From positions 1 to 64,000 of the forward strand of contig NZ_CAJE01000013.1 in NCBI RefSeq assembly GCF_000308215.1: 64,000 bases of DNA. Reading direction: 5' to 3'. The notes beneath the pieces are model-generated. The model saw only the letters and a program-made list of their open reading frames with translations. It made no database searches and had not been told where the DNA came from. The translations under genes were made by a program, and so were the position numbers. This stretch comes from Methanomassiliicoccus luminyensis B10. Its GTDB lineage: Archaea > Thermoplasmatota > Thermoplasmata > Methanomassiliicoccales > Methanomassiliicoccaceae. This document shows, in pieces, positions 24,131-33,278 of the stretch; the first letter of the stretch is position 1, and each line of letters begins with the position of its first letter.

Positions 24131-24172
24131 CGATTATTTAATCACATAGTTAATTATAATATCATAAACTCA
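24131..24172 (+). promoter_or_regulatory. AT-rich promoter region of the radical SAM gene
   Basis: A 42-base block with TTATTTAATC, TTAATTATAATATC and CATAAAC, in sharp contrast to the GC-rich surroundings. It should hold the TATA box of the radical SAM gene; the 225 bases before it (23906-24130) show no gene or RNA that I can recognise. Confidence 0.5.
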
Positions 24173-24194
24173 AATCCATGTCACCGGTGAGGCT

Positions 24195-25202
24195 ATGGAC
24201 ACAGACGCGTTGTTGGAACAGGTGCTTGATGGGCGAAGCATTTCTAGGGGCGAGGCCCTGGCTCTAATCAATGGAGTCAAGGTCGGAACGAAAGAGATGT
24301 ATCTGCTAATGCATGCTGCGGACAGCCTGACCCGAATGACGTTCGACAACCGAGGCGAGGTGCATGCCCAAATAGGCGTGAATATAGGTCCATGCCCCAA
24401 GAACTGCGGGTTCTGCGTCTTTGGGGAGAGACACGGTCTGGCACCTAAGCCCGTCGAGCTCTCTCCCGAGGAGGTGGTAAAAAGAGCAAGGACAGCCCAG
24501 AAAGAAGGGGCGAACGCCATCTACCTGATGACTACCGCGGACTACGATATAGATCGCTTCCTCTCTACCGGCCGTGAGGTTAGGAATGCTATCGACGTCA
24601 AGATGCCCCTGGTGGCGAACATCGGCGATTTCAACACGGAGGAAGCGAACGAGCTGGTGGATGCAGGCTTCACCGCCGTCTATCATGTGGTACGGTTGCG
24701 CGAGGGCGTGGACACTGAGGTTGATCCAGAGGAGCGATTGAGGTCTATAGCCGCGGCCAAGGCCGCAGAGCTGGACATTAGCTACTGTGTAGAACCGATC
24801 GGCCCCGAACATTCGTCCGAGGAGATCATGGAATCGATGTTCCGGGGCCGGGACCTCGGCGTGGCAATCCAGGCGACCATGCGTCGCATCCCCATAGCCG
24901 GTACGCCGCTCTTCGGGAACGGACAAATCTCAGAGATCGAGCAGGCCAAGGTCACTGCGGTAGCAAGGCTGGCGATGAAGGACATCTACGCCATGGGCGT
25001 GCACGAACCGAATGCGCCCTCCTTGCTCTCCGGCGCCAACATGATCTACGCAGAGACCGGCTCAAACCCTCGCGATATCGCCGAGGACACCAGGGAGGGA
25101 AGGGGACGGTCCGTGGCAGCGTGCAAGCGGATGCTTCAGGAGGCTGGCTTCAAGACCTTCGACGGCCCCGCCCCCTCGCTGCAGGGTTGGCTGAGAGAGT
25201 AA
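24195..25202 (+). CDS. Radical SAM/BATS-domain enzyme (BioB/HydE/PylB-like)
   Basis: A 335-residue radical SAM enzyme. The cluster motif is GPCPKNCGFCVFGE (Cx3Cx2C, about residues 69-76); the TIM barrel continues with EEVVKRARTAQKEGANAIYL and the BATS-type C-terminal region has MGVHEPNAPSLLSGANMIYAETGSNPRD, close to the biotin synthase pattern. It lacks features that would make it a clear BioB, and its sequence does not match what I know of PylB (methylornithine synthase). The substrate is unknown. A GGTGAGG ribosome-binding site lies before the ATG, and the 70 bases upstream are strikingly AT-rich with several TATA-like elements (24131-24172). It follows the MtaA-type gene, so a role in methyl-substrate or cofactor metabolism is possible. 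Confidence 0.82.
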   Translation: MDTDALLEQVLDGRSISRGEALALINGVKVGTKEMYLLMHAADSLTRMTFDNRGEVHAQIGVNIGPCPKNCGFCVFGERHGLAPKPVELSPEEVVKRARTAQKEGANAIYLMTTADYDIDRFLSTGREVRNAIDVKMPLVANIGDFNTEEANELVDAGFTAVYHVVRLREGVDTEVDPEERLRSIAAAKAAELDISYCVEPIGPEHSSEEIMESMFRGRDLGVAIQATMRRIPIAGTPLFGNGQISEIEQAKVTAVARLAMKDIYAMGVHEPNAPSLLSGANMIYAETGSNPRDIAEDTREGRGRSVAACKRMLQEAGFKTFDGPAPSLQGWLRE

Positions 25203-25311
25203 GCGTTTCGGACAGATCAAACAGCACCGCGCAGATCGTGGAGCTATCGCGAGCCGTGGAGTGAACCGTTCGAACGCATCTTTCCACAAGCTCGCCCAGA
25301 TCTTAGGATGA

Positions 25312-25449
25312 GCATACCTCCGAGAGCACAACATGCTCAAAGACAGCCTGGACCAGCACCTGGACTTGGTAGAGGAGACCAGGAGGGCGGAGGTCGAGGA
25401 AGCGATCGACGGTTTCACCTATCGTCACAACTTCGACAGCCCAAATTGA
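25312..25449 (+). other. Coding-like remnant after the radical SAM gene
   Basis: Between 25203 and 25454 one frame reads AYLREHNMLKDSLDQHLDLV and on to ...TYRHNFDSPN with a TGA at each end; an upstream stretch in the same frame (NRSNASFHKLAQILG) is separated by the first TGA. The helical, charged composition looks like the tail of a protein, perhaps a broken gene. An ATG at 25333 would open a 38-residue ORF. I cannot assign a family. Confidence 0.25.
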
Positions 25450-25454
25450 TATCC

Positions 25455-25736
25455 TCATGCGTGACCAAAACAACAGCCACACTCTGGGCAGCCCAGGTAA
25501 GTTGTGGCCACAGAGCCATCGCCACAGTGGTGGGTACCTTCATTCAGGCCTTCTTTGTACAGCATAGCACCGCAGTCGGACAGGTGTACTAGATTCCATA
25601 CTTCACATTCCCACCATCGGGGTGGGTGAATCGGCTCCGCCCCGGTCGGCTGGAACATGTTGCTGGCCGCAGCTATGGCCACGGCAACAATGACGATCGC
25701 TACCATGCCTAGCAGGATAGCGTGGTCTCGCTTCAT
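25455..25736 (-). CDS. Small Cys-rich membrane-anchored protein
   Basis: A 93-residue protein: a short basic start MKRDHA, one N-terminal membrane helix (ILLGMVAIVIVAVAIAAA, about 7-24), and an outer domain of about 65 residues with seven cysteines and several histidines (WWECEVWN, SDCGAM, THHCGDGS, GCPECGCCFGHA). The C-terminal CxxCxCC-x2-H cluster could bind a metal or form disulfides. The start at 25736 follows from the basic-hydrophobic N-terminus; an upstream in-frame ATG adds 17 unlike residues. It lies opposite the end of the remnant at 25312. No family recognised. Confidence 0.55.
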   Translation of the reverse strand: MKRDHAILLGMVAIVIVAVAIAAASNMFQPTGAEPIHPPRWWECEVWNLVHLSDCGAMLYKEGLNEGTHHCGDGSVATTYLGCPECGCCFGHA

Positions 25737-25842
25737 TTCCGTTCCACATATCAGCTGAAAAATATAAAAGGAAGAGGTTTTGCACATCGATGAAATACCC
25801 TCGACTTAACAGGCGTTAACGACATACTGGACAAAAGAGTGG

Positions 25843-25926
25843 CGCGAAGGGTGGGATTTGAACCCACGAGACCAGACGGTCACAGGATTAGCAATCCTGC
25901 GCCTTACCGGGCTGGGCCACCTCCGC
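25843..25926 (-). tRNA. tRNA-Ser (GCT)
   Basis: Class II tRNA on the minus strand: acceptor GCGGAGG/CCTTCGC with one G-U pair, anticodon arm CAGGA-TTGCTAA-TCCTG giving anticodon GCT, a long variable arm typical of serine tRNA, and T-arm GTGGG-TTCAAAT-CCCAC. Discriminator G is followed by an encoded CCA at 25840-25842. Confidence 0.93.
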
Positions 25927-26128
25927 TTTGCGCCTCACAATATCAAGCCACACTTAAACCTTTTCGTATGCTGACGCATGGTCAGGTATGAAGGGCATCC
26001 AATCATCTGCATTCCCCAGGAGTCCGTGACCGACTGGAGAGGATCTCAGGGATTCGGACGGGTTCTCGCGCATAGGAAGGAATGACAGTTCGTACGAGGT
26101 CCATCGAGAAAACCTTCCAGATCAATGA

Positions 26129-26144
26129 TTTAGGATGACCTAAA
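26129..26144. promoter_or_regulatory. DtxR/MntR-type operator upstream of the ZIP transporter
   Basis: TTTAGGATGACCTAAA is a perfect 6-bp inverted repeat (TTTAGG/CCTAAA) around a 4-base centre. It matches the TTAGG-n4-CCTAA type recognised by DtxR/IdeR/MDR1-like metal-dependent repressors. It overlaps the start of the presumed TATA region (AAATTTTAATAG, 26142-26152) 40-56 bases before the transporter ATG, an ideal place for repression by bound metal. Confidence 0.65.
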
Positions 26145-26184
26145 TTTTAATAGTGCGACACCATTTGTCCTGAGGACGACCATC

Positions 26185-26985
26185 ATGATTGACCTCTACG
26201 GACTGGACCCGATCGTATTGGCACTGCTTGCCAGCTTGTTCACATGGGGCATGACCGCCCTTGGGGCCGCCGCGGTGTTCCTGGTACGTGACATGAACCG
26301 CCGCAAGCTGGATATCATGCTGGGGTTCGCCGCGGGCGTCATGATAGCTGCCAGCTTCTGGTCGCTGCTCCTCCCGGCCCTGGAGATGACGGGGGCCGAG
26401 GGATTCCAGGCCTGCGTGCCCGTGGTCATCGGGTTCCTGGCGGGAGGCTTTACGCTGTATGGGCTCAACCGGGCCCTCCCTCACATGCATATCGGCGACG
26501 GGGAGCCGAGGGTCGAGGGGCCCAGGTCACATCTCAGAAGGACGACCCTCCTGGTGATCGCCATCACCATGCACAACGTCCCCGAGGGGCTGGCGGTCGG
26601 AGTGGCCTTCGGCGCGATCGTTTCGGGGGACGGGATGGGAGCCGCCATCGCCCTGGCCATGGGCATAGGGATACAGAACTTTCCAGAGGGGTTTGCCGTT
26701 TCCGCCCCGTTGCACGGGGAAGGATGCTCTAAGCTGAAGAGCTTCTGGTACGGCCAGCTCTCGGGCATGGTCGAGCCGATCGCCGCGGTGGCGGGAGCGG
26801 TCCTGGTGATAGCTGCCCAGCCAATACTCCCCTACGCTCTGGCCTTTGCGGCGGGCGCGATGATATTTGTGGTCGGCGAGGAGGTCATACCCGAATCCCG
26901 CCTGCATGGAAGCTCGGACCTGCCGACGATAAGCCTACTAATAGGGTTCGTGATCATGATGATGCTGGACGTCACGTTCAGCTGA
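26185..26985 (+). CDS. ZIP family divalent metal transporter
   Basis: A 266-residue membrane protein with eight probable helices. The two metal-binding helices of ZIP proteins are present: TMHNVPEGLAVGVAFG (HNxPEG) and GIGIQNFPEGFAVSAPLHGEG (xNxPEG). The loop between helices 3 and 4 holds HMHIGDGEPR, a short His-containing metal-binding loop. ZIP carriers import Zn2+, Fe2+ or Mn2+ into the cytoplasm. An inverted repeat at 26129-26144 of the DtxR/MntR type overlaps its promoter, so expression is likely repressed when the metal is plentiful; iron or manganese are as possible as zinc. Confidence 0.92.
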   Translation: MIDLYGLDPIVLALLASLFTWGMTALGAAAVFLVRDMNRRKLDIMLGFAAGVMIAASFWSLLLPALEMTGAEGFQACVPVVIGFLAGGFTLYGLNRALPHMHIGDGEPRVEGPRSHLRRTTLLVIAITMHNVPEGLAVGVAFGAIVSGDGMGAAIALAMGIGIQNFPEGFAVSAPLHGEGCSKLKSFWYGQLSGMVEPIAAVAGAVLVIAAQPILPYALAFAAGAMIFVVGEEVIPESRLHGSSDLPTISLLIGFVIMMMLDVTFS

Positions 26986-27440
26986 ATGTGGCCATCACTG
27001 AGTTCGGCCAGGTCCTCCTTTCGATCCAGGACGGCAACACCGCCACAGTTGCGGCCCCGGCGGATCTTCGTCGCGGAGGACGGGGGCCGTCCCCCGCCTT
27101 TGACGGCCCAGTGGGCCGGCCGGGGCGCCCGCCGACGTTCCGAAACCGCTCAAGAAGGTGGATTTCTTGCATCAAACAACCTCTAGGGCGGGTCTTTCCA
27201 GAGAGATTTATTCGGAGTCGTCATCAGTCGCGACATATTGTATATATACATTGGAAAGCGTTCTGCCAGATGAGATATAGGCCCGGATGTGCTGGCTTTC
27301 TAACCCTGAGAAAAGCACATCTGGATATGACATCAGAAACGGTTAAATAGGACATCCGATTTAGTAGGAAATACCGGAAGATGTGGGAGCATATGAGTAC
27401 ACATCTGTTCGGATGAATGCAGTATAGGGGCGTGCAAACG
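26986..27440. other. Intergenic region upstream of the 16S promoter
   Basis: No gene is supported in this stretch. The first 200 bases are GC-rich and non-coding by eye. From 27200 the DNA becomes AT-rich with a strong TATA-like TTGTATATATACATT (27238-27252), a second A/T box GGTTAAATAGG (27341-27351), and a hairpin with 7-bp stem AGATGTG/CACATCT (27379-27411). The TATA at 27240 points to a transcript that begins about 170 bases before the main rRNA promoter, either an upstream rRNA start or an unknown small RNA. Confidence 0.4.
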
Positions 27441-27449
27441 CTTATATAC
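27441..27449 (+). promoter_or_regulatory. Main 16S rRNA promoter (TATA)
   Basis: CGCTTATATACA is a strong archaeal TATA box. Transcription would begin about 27470, giving a precursor leader of about 280 bases that includes the 5' arm of the processing stem at 27679-27700. Confidence 0.65.
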
Positions 27450-27678
27450 AACCTCTGTATTTGAGGGAAAGCTGCGTTCAACAGCAACCAACGCTGCGAA
27501 ACGGTCCAGAGCGACGGTCGAAAGGCCGGCAATGATGCGATCGTATCCAAAGCGCTTGGACAAAAGACATGGAGAACTAAGATCTCCGCGTATCATCACG
27601 CGTGCACTCTTGGTTCTGACGTTCGATGCAAGTAACCCAAATCAAAGCAAAACAAGATAATATCAGCGTGGTTACGCT

Positions 27679-27700
27679 GGTGAAACTTGGAAATCCTGCC
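27679..27700 (+). other. 5' arm of the 16S precursor processing stem
   Basis: GGTG-AAA-CTTGG-A-AATCCTGCC pairs with GGTAGGATTCCAAGCACC at 29272-29289 on the other side of the 16S gene (CACC, CCAAG, AGGATT and GG match, one G-U pair). The AAA and single A are bulges in the 5' arm. Such a stem brings the two ends of the rRNA together for cutting; it is not a textbook bulge-helix-bulge. Confidence 0.55.
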
Positions 27701-27750
27701 AATCTTTAAAGTGTGTTGTCCTTCGGCAACTTCTGTTGCTTAAGGAATGG

Positions 27751-29218
<1,468 letters not shown>

Positions 29219-29271
29219 ACGTAATCAACAAGCAAGGAGAGGCCCTAGTGCCTTTTCCTGCCCAATTCCTA

Positions 29272-29289
29272 GGTAGGATTCCAAGCACC
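29272..29289 (+). other. 3' arm of the 16S precursor processing stem
   Basis: GGTAGGATTCCAAGCACC, complementary to the arm at 27679-27700; it lies 54 bases after the mature 3' end. Confidence 0.55.
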
Positions 29290-29311
29290 AAAATGCATCG
29301 AACGTCATTGT

Positions 29312-29330
29312 CTAGTTTTTTATTATTCTA
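29312..29330 (+). terminator. T-rich terminator after the 16S gene
   Basis: CTAGTTTTTTATTATTCTAG, a run of T inside a short CTAG inverted repeat, about 95 bases after the mature 16S 3' end and downstream of the processing arm. It indicates that the 16S gene is a single-gene transcription unit. Confidence 0.5.
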
Positions 29331-29403
29331 GATATCCAGCGGAAGCTGGGTTCTACAGTTGTCCAGCACTTATCGTTCTGGACATCATCCAGCCATTCGG
29401 AAA

Positions 29404-29413
29404 CGCTAAATAC
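29404..29413 (+). promoter_or_regulatory. TATA-like element of pyrG
   Basis: CGCTAAATACTC lies about 28 bases before ATG 29438, the right spacing for a leaderless pyrG transcript. Confidence 0.45.
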
Positions 29414-29437
29414 TCCACAGCATTATTGGCCAATCCC

Positions 29438-31075
29438 ATGGAGACGATGAAATATATTTTCGTCACTGGGGGTGTCATTTCCGGATTGGGAAAGGGCATC
29501 ACCGCTTCTTCGATCGGCCGGCTTCTCAAATCCCGCGGCCTGAGGGTCACGGCCATCAAGATCGATCCCTACCTGAACATTGACGCCGGCACCATGAACC
29601 CGTTCGAGCACGGGGAGGTCTATGTCCTCAACGACGGCGGCGAGGTGGACCTGGACCTAGGCAACTACGAGAGGTTCCTGGACATCGAGGTCAGCAGCGA
29701 TCATAATCTCACCACCGGCAAGGTCTACCGATCCGTCATAGAGAAGGAGAGGATCGGGGAGTACCTCGGCAAGACGGTGCAGATCATCCCGCACATCACC
29801 AACGAGATCAAGGGACATATCATCAGGGTGGCGGAGGGCACCGGGGCCGACGTGTGCATCGTCGAGCTCGGCGGCACGGTGGGCGACATTGAGTCTATGC
29901 CTTTCCTGGAAGCGGTCCGGCAGATGAACACCGACATGGGGAGGGGGGCCAACTGCATCTATGTCCACACCACCCTCGTGCCCATGCTGGGGACCGTCGG
30001 CGAGCAGAAAACGAAGCCAACCCAGCACTCGGTGAAGGAGCTGCGGGCCATCGGCATACAGCCGGACATCATCGTGGCCAGGGCCTGTGAGCCATTGGAA
30101 TATTCCATAAAGCGCAAGATATCCTTGTTCTGCGACGTTCCGCTCGAAGCGGTGGTGTCCTGTCCCGACGCCAAGTCCATCTACGAGGTCCCGGTCATAC
30201 TGGAGGAGCAGGGTCTGACCGACTATATCCTGAAGCGCCTGAGCTTGGAAGCGCAGACCAAGGACCTCCGGGACTGGAGGGAGTTCCTGGACCGCATCCT
30301 GTACCCGGCCAACACCGTAAGGGTCGCCATCGTGGGAAAGTACACCCACTTGGCCGACGCCTATCTCTCGCATCTTGAGGCGTTCCACCACGCCGGCGCC
30401 GAACTGGGGACCAGAGTGGAATGCAGGTTCTTCGATTCCGAGAAGGTAGAGCAGGACGGCATCAGCAAGGAGCTGGCCTCGGCTGACGCCATCCTCATCC
30501 CCGGAGGCTTCGGCAGCCGCGGGATAGAGGGCAAGATCATCACCGCGAGGTACGCCAGGGAGAACAGCATCCCCTATCTGGGGGTGTGCCTGGGGTTCCA
30601 GATCGCGACCATCGAGATCGCCCGGGACGTGCTGGGCATGGCCGGTGCGCACTCCACCGAGCTGGACCCCGATACGCCGTACCCTGTCGTCGACCTGCTT
30701 CCCGAGCAGAAGGGCGTGACCAGCAAGGGCGCGTCCATGCGCCTGGGCGCCCAGAAGGTGCTGGTGGCCGAGGATTCCAAGGCCCATGAACTGTACGACA
30801 GCACCGAGATATGGGAGAGGCACCGCCACCGCTTCGAGGTGAACCCGGAGTTCATCCCCGCCCTGGAGTCGTGCGGCTGGAAGTTTACCGGTCGCTCCGA
30901 GGACGGCGTCAAGATGGAGATCGGGGAGATGGAGGGGCATCCCTACTTCGTGGCCTCGCAGTTCCACCCCGAGTTCAAGTCCCGCCCGGGGAAGCCGTCC
31001 CCGTTGCACCTGGGCCTGGTCAAGGCCGCCCTGAAGCACAGGGCCAAGTGCGCTGAGAAGACCAACGGCTTCTGA
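29438..31075 (+). CDS. pyrG: CTP synthase
   Basis: Makes CTP from UTP, ATP and glutamine. The 545-residue protein has the synthetase domain ([21 protein letters not shown]-loop at the N-terminus; [29 protein letters not shown]) and a C-terminal class I glutamine amidotransferase domain ([11 protein letters not shown], nucleophile region YLGVCLGFQ with its Cys, and [11 protein letters not shown] with the catalytic His-Glu pair). ATG 29438 is preferred over TTG 29426 because of the TATA-like box at 29404; ATG 29447 is also possible. T-rich DNA at 31180-31193 would end the transcript. Confidence 0.96.
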   Translation: METMKYIFVTGGVISGLGKGITASSIGRLLKSRGLRVTAIKIDPYLNIDAGTMNPFEHGEVYVLNDGGEVDLDLGNYERFLDIEVSSDHNLTTGKVYRSVIEKERIGEYLGKTVQIIPHITNEIKGHIIRVAEGTGADVCIVELGGTVGDIESMPFLEAVRQMNTDMGRGANCIYVHTTLVPMLGTVGEQKTKPTQHSVKELRAIGIQPDIIVARACEPLEYSIKRKISLFCDVPLEAVVSCPDAKSIYEVPVILEEQGLTDYILKRLSLEAQTKDLRDWREFLDRILYPANTVRVAIVGKYTHLADAYLSHLEAFHHAGAELGTRVECRFFDSEKVEQDGISKELASADAILIPGGFGSRGIEGKIITARYARENSIPYLGVCLGFQIATIEIARDVLGMAGAHSTELDPDTPYPVVDLLPEQKGVTSKGASMRLGAQKVLVAEDSKAHELYDSTEIWERHRHRFEVNPEFIPALESCGWKFTGRSEDGVKMEIGEMEGHPYFVASQFHPEFKSRPGKPSPLHLGLVKAALKHRAKCAEKTNGF

Positions 31076-31179
31076 TCCGGTCCCGTGAACACGCGGGCGG
31101 CGCATTAACAGCGGCGCAGGCCTTCGGGAGCCTCTATCCGATTTGCCCAACGGGATGAAGGGATGCTTCCGACCCCCCC

Positions 31180-31193
31180 TTCTTTTTTCTTCC
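31180..31193 (+). terminator. T-rich terminator of pyrG
   Basis: TTCTTTTTTCTTCC about 105 bases after the pyrG stop, before the promoter of the corrinoid operon. Confidence 0.45.
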
Positions 31194-31223
31194 TTAAAGG
31201 TTACGCAGACAGGTAGTAATTAG

Positions 31224-31236
31224 ATATAAATATCGT
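31224..31236 (+). promoter_or_regulatory. TATA-like element of the corrinoid operon
   Basis: AGATATAAATATC in the 236-base gap upstream of the methyltransferase at 31312. With initiation near 31258 it leaves a leader of about 55 bases containing the GGGAGGAG ribosome-binding site. Confidence 0.5.
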
Positions 31237-31311
31237 CACAGGCCAATGAAATAGCTGGGCCGTAAGCAATATTCTAAAACGCATAACGGCCCCAGACAGG
31301 GAGGAGAGAAT

Positions 31312-32415
31312 GTGGCTTCGGAAATGACACCAACGCGGAGAGCGCTCTCCGCAGTATTGGGTGGCAGGGTGGATTATGTCCCTCCTGCCAATCCGCTTGC
31401 TCAGACGACCATGGAGTTGATGAAATTCGCTGATGCGAAGTGGCCAAATGCACACTATGATTCCAAGATGATGGCAGATCTGGCCGCCGCCCCGTTCGAA
31501 GTGTGCGGCATCGAAGCGGCCAGGCCTCAATTCGATATTTCGCTGGAAGCGGAGGTCCTGGGCTGCAAGCTGGATTGGAACAAGCCTGACCGGCCGCCGG
31601 TCACAGGTCCGGCCTATACCGATCCCAAAGATATCACCTGGCCAGACAATCTCGAGGAGACGGGACGGATCCCCGTTGTCCTCGGCGCCATCGACATATT
31701 GAGGAAGCGCTACGACGGAAACCTTCCCATAATTCCCGTGCTAACGGCCCCGTTCACCGTGGCGGGGCACATAGCAGGGGTGGAGAACCTGGTGATGATG
31801 ACCGTGACCGATCCAGACAAGGCGCACAAGTTCATCTCCGCCGCCACCGACTTCTGCATCGAGTACGGCAGGCTGCAGACCGCTTACGGGGCCCACATCC
31901 TCTTCCCCGCTGACCCGTCTGCCTCGGGGGACCTCATCTCCGGTGAGACGTACAAGGAATTCGTCCTGCCCTACCATCAGAAGATGGCGTCCAGCATCAG
32001 CTGCCCCCAGATCCTGCACATCTGCGGGAACACCAGGGCGCTGCTGCCATACATCCGGGAGAGCAATCTTGACTGCTTCTCCTTCGACAACGTGCCCGCC
32101 TGGTACGTGCGCAAGGCCCTGGGGAACAGGATGTCCATCTTGGGCAGCCTTGACGTCATCGACCTGATGCCCAACGGCACCCCGGAGCAGGTGTACGCCC
32201 GCACCGTGGAGTGTATAAAGCAGGGCGTGGACGTGGTCGGCTCCGCCTGTGACGTATCCTATGGCACCCCCTTGGAGAACCTGAAGGCATACGTCAGGGC
32301 GTGCAGGGAAACACCCATCCCGGACTACGATGACATCGAGGACATGGTCCGCGAGATCGGCGCCGGCAAGGCTCGCCAGATGAAGACAGAGAGCGTGGGG
32401 GGCAGCATTCAATGA
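31312..32415 (+). CDS. UroD-fold corrinoid methyltransferase (MtaA/MtbA type), operon gene 1
   Basis: A 367-residue protein of the uroporphyrinogen decarboxylase/MtaA superfamily. The zinc-thiolate set is intact: LHICGNT (His236, Cys238) and [11 protein letters not shown] (Cys313). In MtaA/MtbA this zinc activates coenzyme M for attack on a methylated corrinoid. The start is GTG 31312 with GGGAGG at 31299-31304. The stop overlaps the corrinoid gene start by four bases, so it is translated in step with it; this tight pairing suggests the two proteins are cognate. Whether it delivers methyl groups to CoM or takes them from an unknown substrate cannot be decided from sequence. It is clearly diverged from the paralogue at 22886. 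Confidence 0.9.
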   Translation: MASEMTPTRRALSAVLGGRVDYVPPANPLAQTTMELMKFADAKWPNAHYDSKMMADLAAAPFEVCGIEAARPQFDISLEAEVLGCKLDWNKPDRPPVTGPAYTDPKDITWPDNLEETGRIPVVLGAIDILRKRYDGNLPIIPVLTAPFTVAGHIAGVENLVMMTVTDPDKAHKFISAATDFCIEYGRLQTAYGAHILFPADPSASGDLISGETYKEFVLPYHQKMASSISCPQILHICGNTRALLPYIRESNLDCFSFDNVPAWYVRKALGNRMSILGSLDVIDLMPNGTPEQVYARTVECIKQGVDVVGSACDVSYGTPLENLKAYVRACRETPIPDYDDIEDMVREIGAGKARQMKTESVGGSIQ

Positions 32416-33245
32416 CGAGGCACTTGGGCCTGCTGGCGGAAGAGATGCTGGAGATGAGAACGAAAGACCCGGAGAGGTACCGGCGGCTTATCAACGAAGG
32501 CATGCTGGCCGAGCTTGGATACAATGCATCGAACAGGTCCTCCAAACAAGCCAGCATCGATGATATTAGGAACAAACACCGCCCCCGGGAGGCATCCTAC
32601 GCGGCGATCTCTGATGCGGTCATCTCCGGCAAAAGGCAGCGGGTGAAGGAGCTCGTGGAGGCCTCTCTAAAGCAGGGAAAAGACCCTGTGAACCTGGTAA
32701 CGAACGCCCTCATGCCCGGCATCCAGACGCTCTGCGAGCTGTATGATCAGGGGAAAGCATTCGTGCCGGAAATCCTCATGTCCAACGATGCCATGCTGGG
32801 CGGCATATCCCTTTGCCAGGACAAGCTCGGCGATGTACCCAGGAAGGGCAAGGTAGCGACGTTCGTGGCCGAAGGCGATCTGCATGACATCGGCAAGAAC
32901 ATCGTCGTGGCCATCCTCAGGGCCAACGGGTTCGAGGTCATGGACCTGGGGAGGGACGTACCCGTGGCGAAGGTCGTCGCCGCTGCCAAGGAGCATGGCC
33001 TCGATATGATTAGCGGCTCGACATTGATGAGCACCACCAAAAGTGGGCTCAAGAGGACCGCCGAGACGCTGGAGGAAGAGGGGATCAGGGCACCCATCGC
33101 CTGCGGCGGGGCAGCGGTCTCCAAGAACTTCGTGGAGACCTTCGGCCACGCCATATATGGCCGTTCTCCCCTGGATGCCGTGAAGATCGCCACGGAGGTC
33201 TGCTCGGGCAAGGATTGGAAGGAGGTACGGGAAAAGCTCCGTTGA
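32412..33245 (+). CDS. MtaC-like corrinoid (methyl carrier) protein, operon gene 2
   Basis: A 277-residue methyltransferase corrinoid protein. The helical cap domain is about residues 60-145 (AYAAISDAV-type start, [32 protein letters not shown]) and the B12-binding Rossmann domain follows, with the cobalt-ligand motif [10 protein letters not shown] (Asp156-x-His158-x-x-Gly161), then SGSTLMSTT and IACGGAAV. An extra N-terminal extension of about 55 residues resembles the one in methanol-specific MtaC. No mtaB (methanol methyltransferase) is next to it, which is unusual. The protein would carry a methyl group on Co and need reductive repair by the RamA-like protein encoded two genes downstream. 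Confidence 0.92.
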   Translation: MTRHLGLLAEEMLEMRTKDPERYRRLINEGMLAELGYNASNRSSKQASIDDIRNKHRPREASYAAISDAVISGKRQRVKELVEASLKQGKDPVNLVTNALMPGIQTLCELYDQGKAFVPEILMSNDAMLGGISLCQDKLGDVPRKGKVATFVAEGDLHDIGKNIVVAILRANGFEVMDLGRDVPVAKVVAAAKEHGLDMISGSTLMSTTKSGLKRTAETLEEEGIRAPIACGGAAVSKNFVETFGHAIYGRSPLDAVKIATEVCSGKDWKEVREKLR

Positions 33246-33278
33246 ACAAACCCCTTTTTCTTTACGGGAGGTGTCCTC

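Noticed and set aside
24195-25202. Radical SAM gene as pyrrolysine biosynthesis gene pylB
   Set aside because: The sequence around the cluster motif and the barrel does not match what I know of PylB, and pylC, pylD, pylS and pylT are not next to it.
29219-29425. 5S rRNA, tRNA-Ala or start of 23S after the 16S gene
   Set aside because: The 207 bases hold only the processing arm, a T-rich terminator and the pyrG promoter.
29657-31150. 497-residue frame on the minus strand opposite pyrG
   Set aside because: It is the antisense shadow of a GC-rich gene; the plus strand encodes a full CTP synthase with all motifs.
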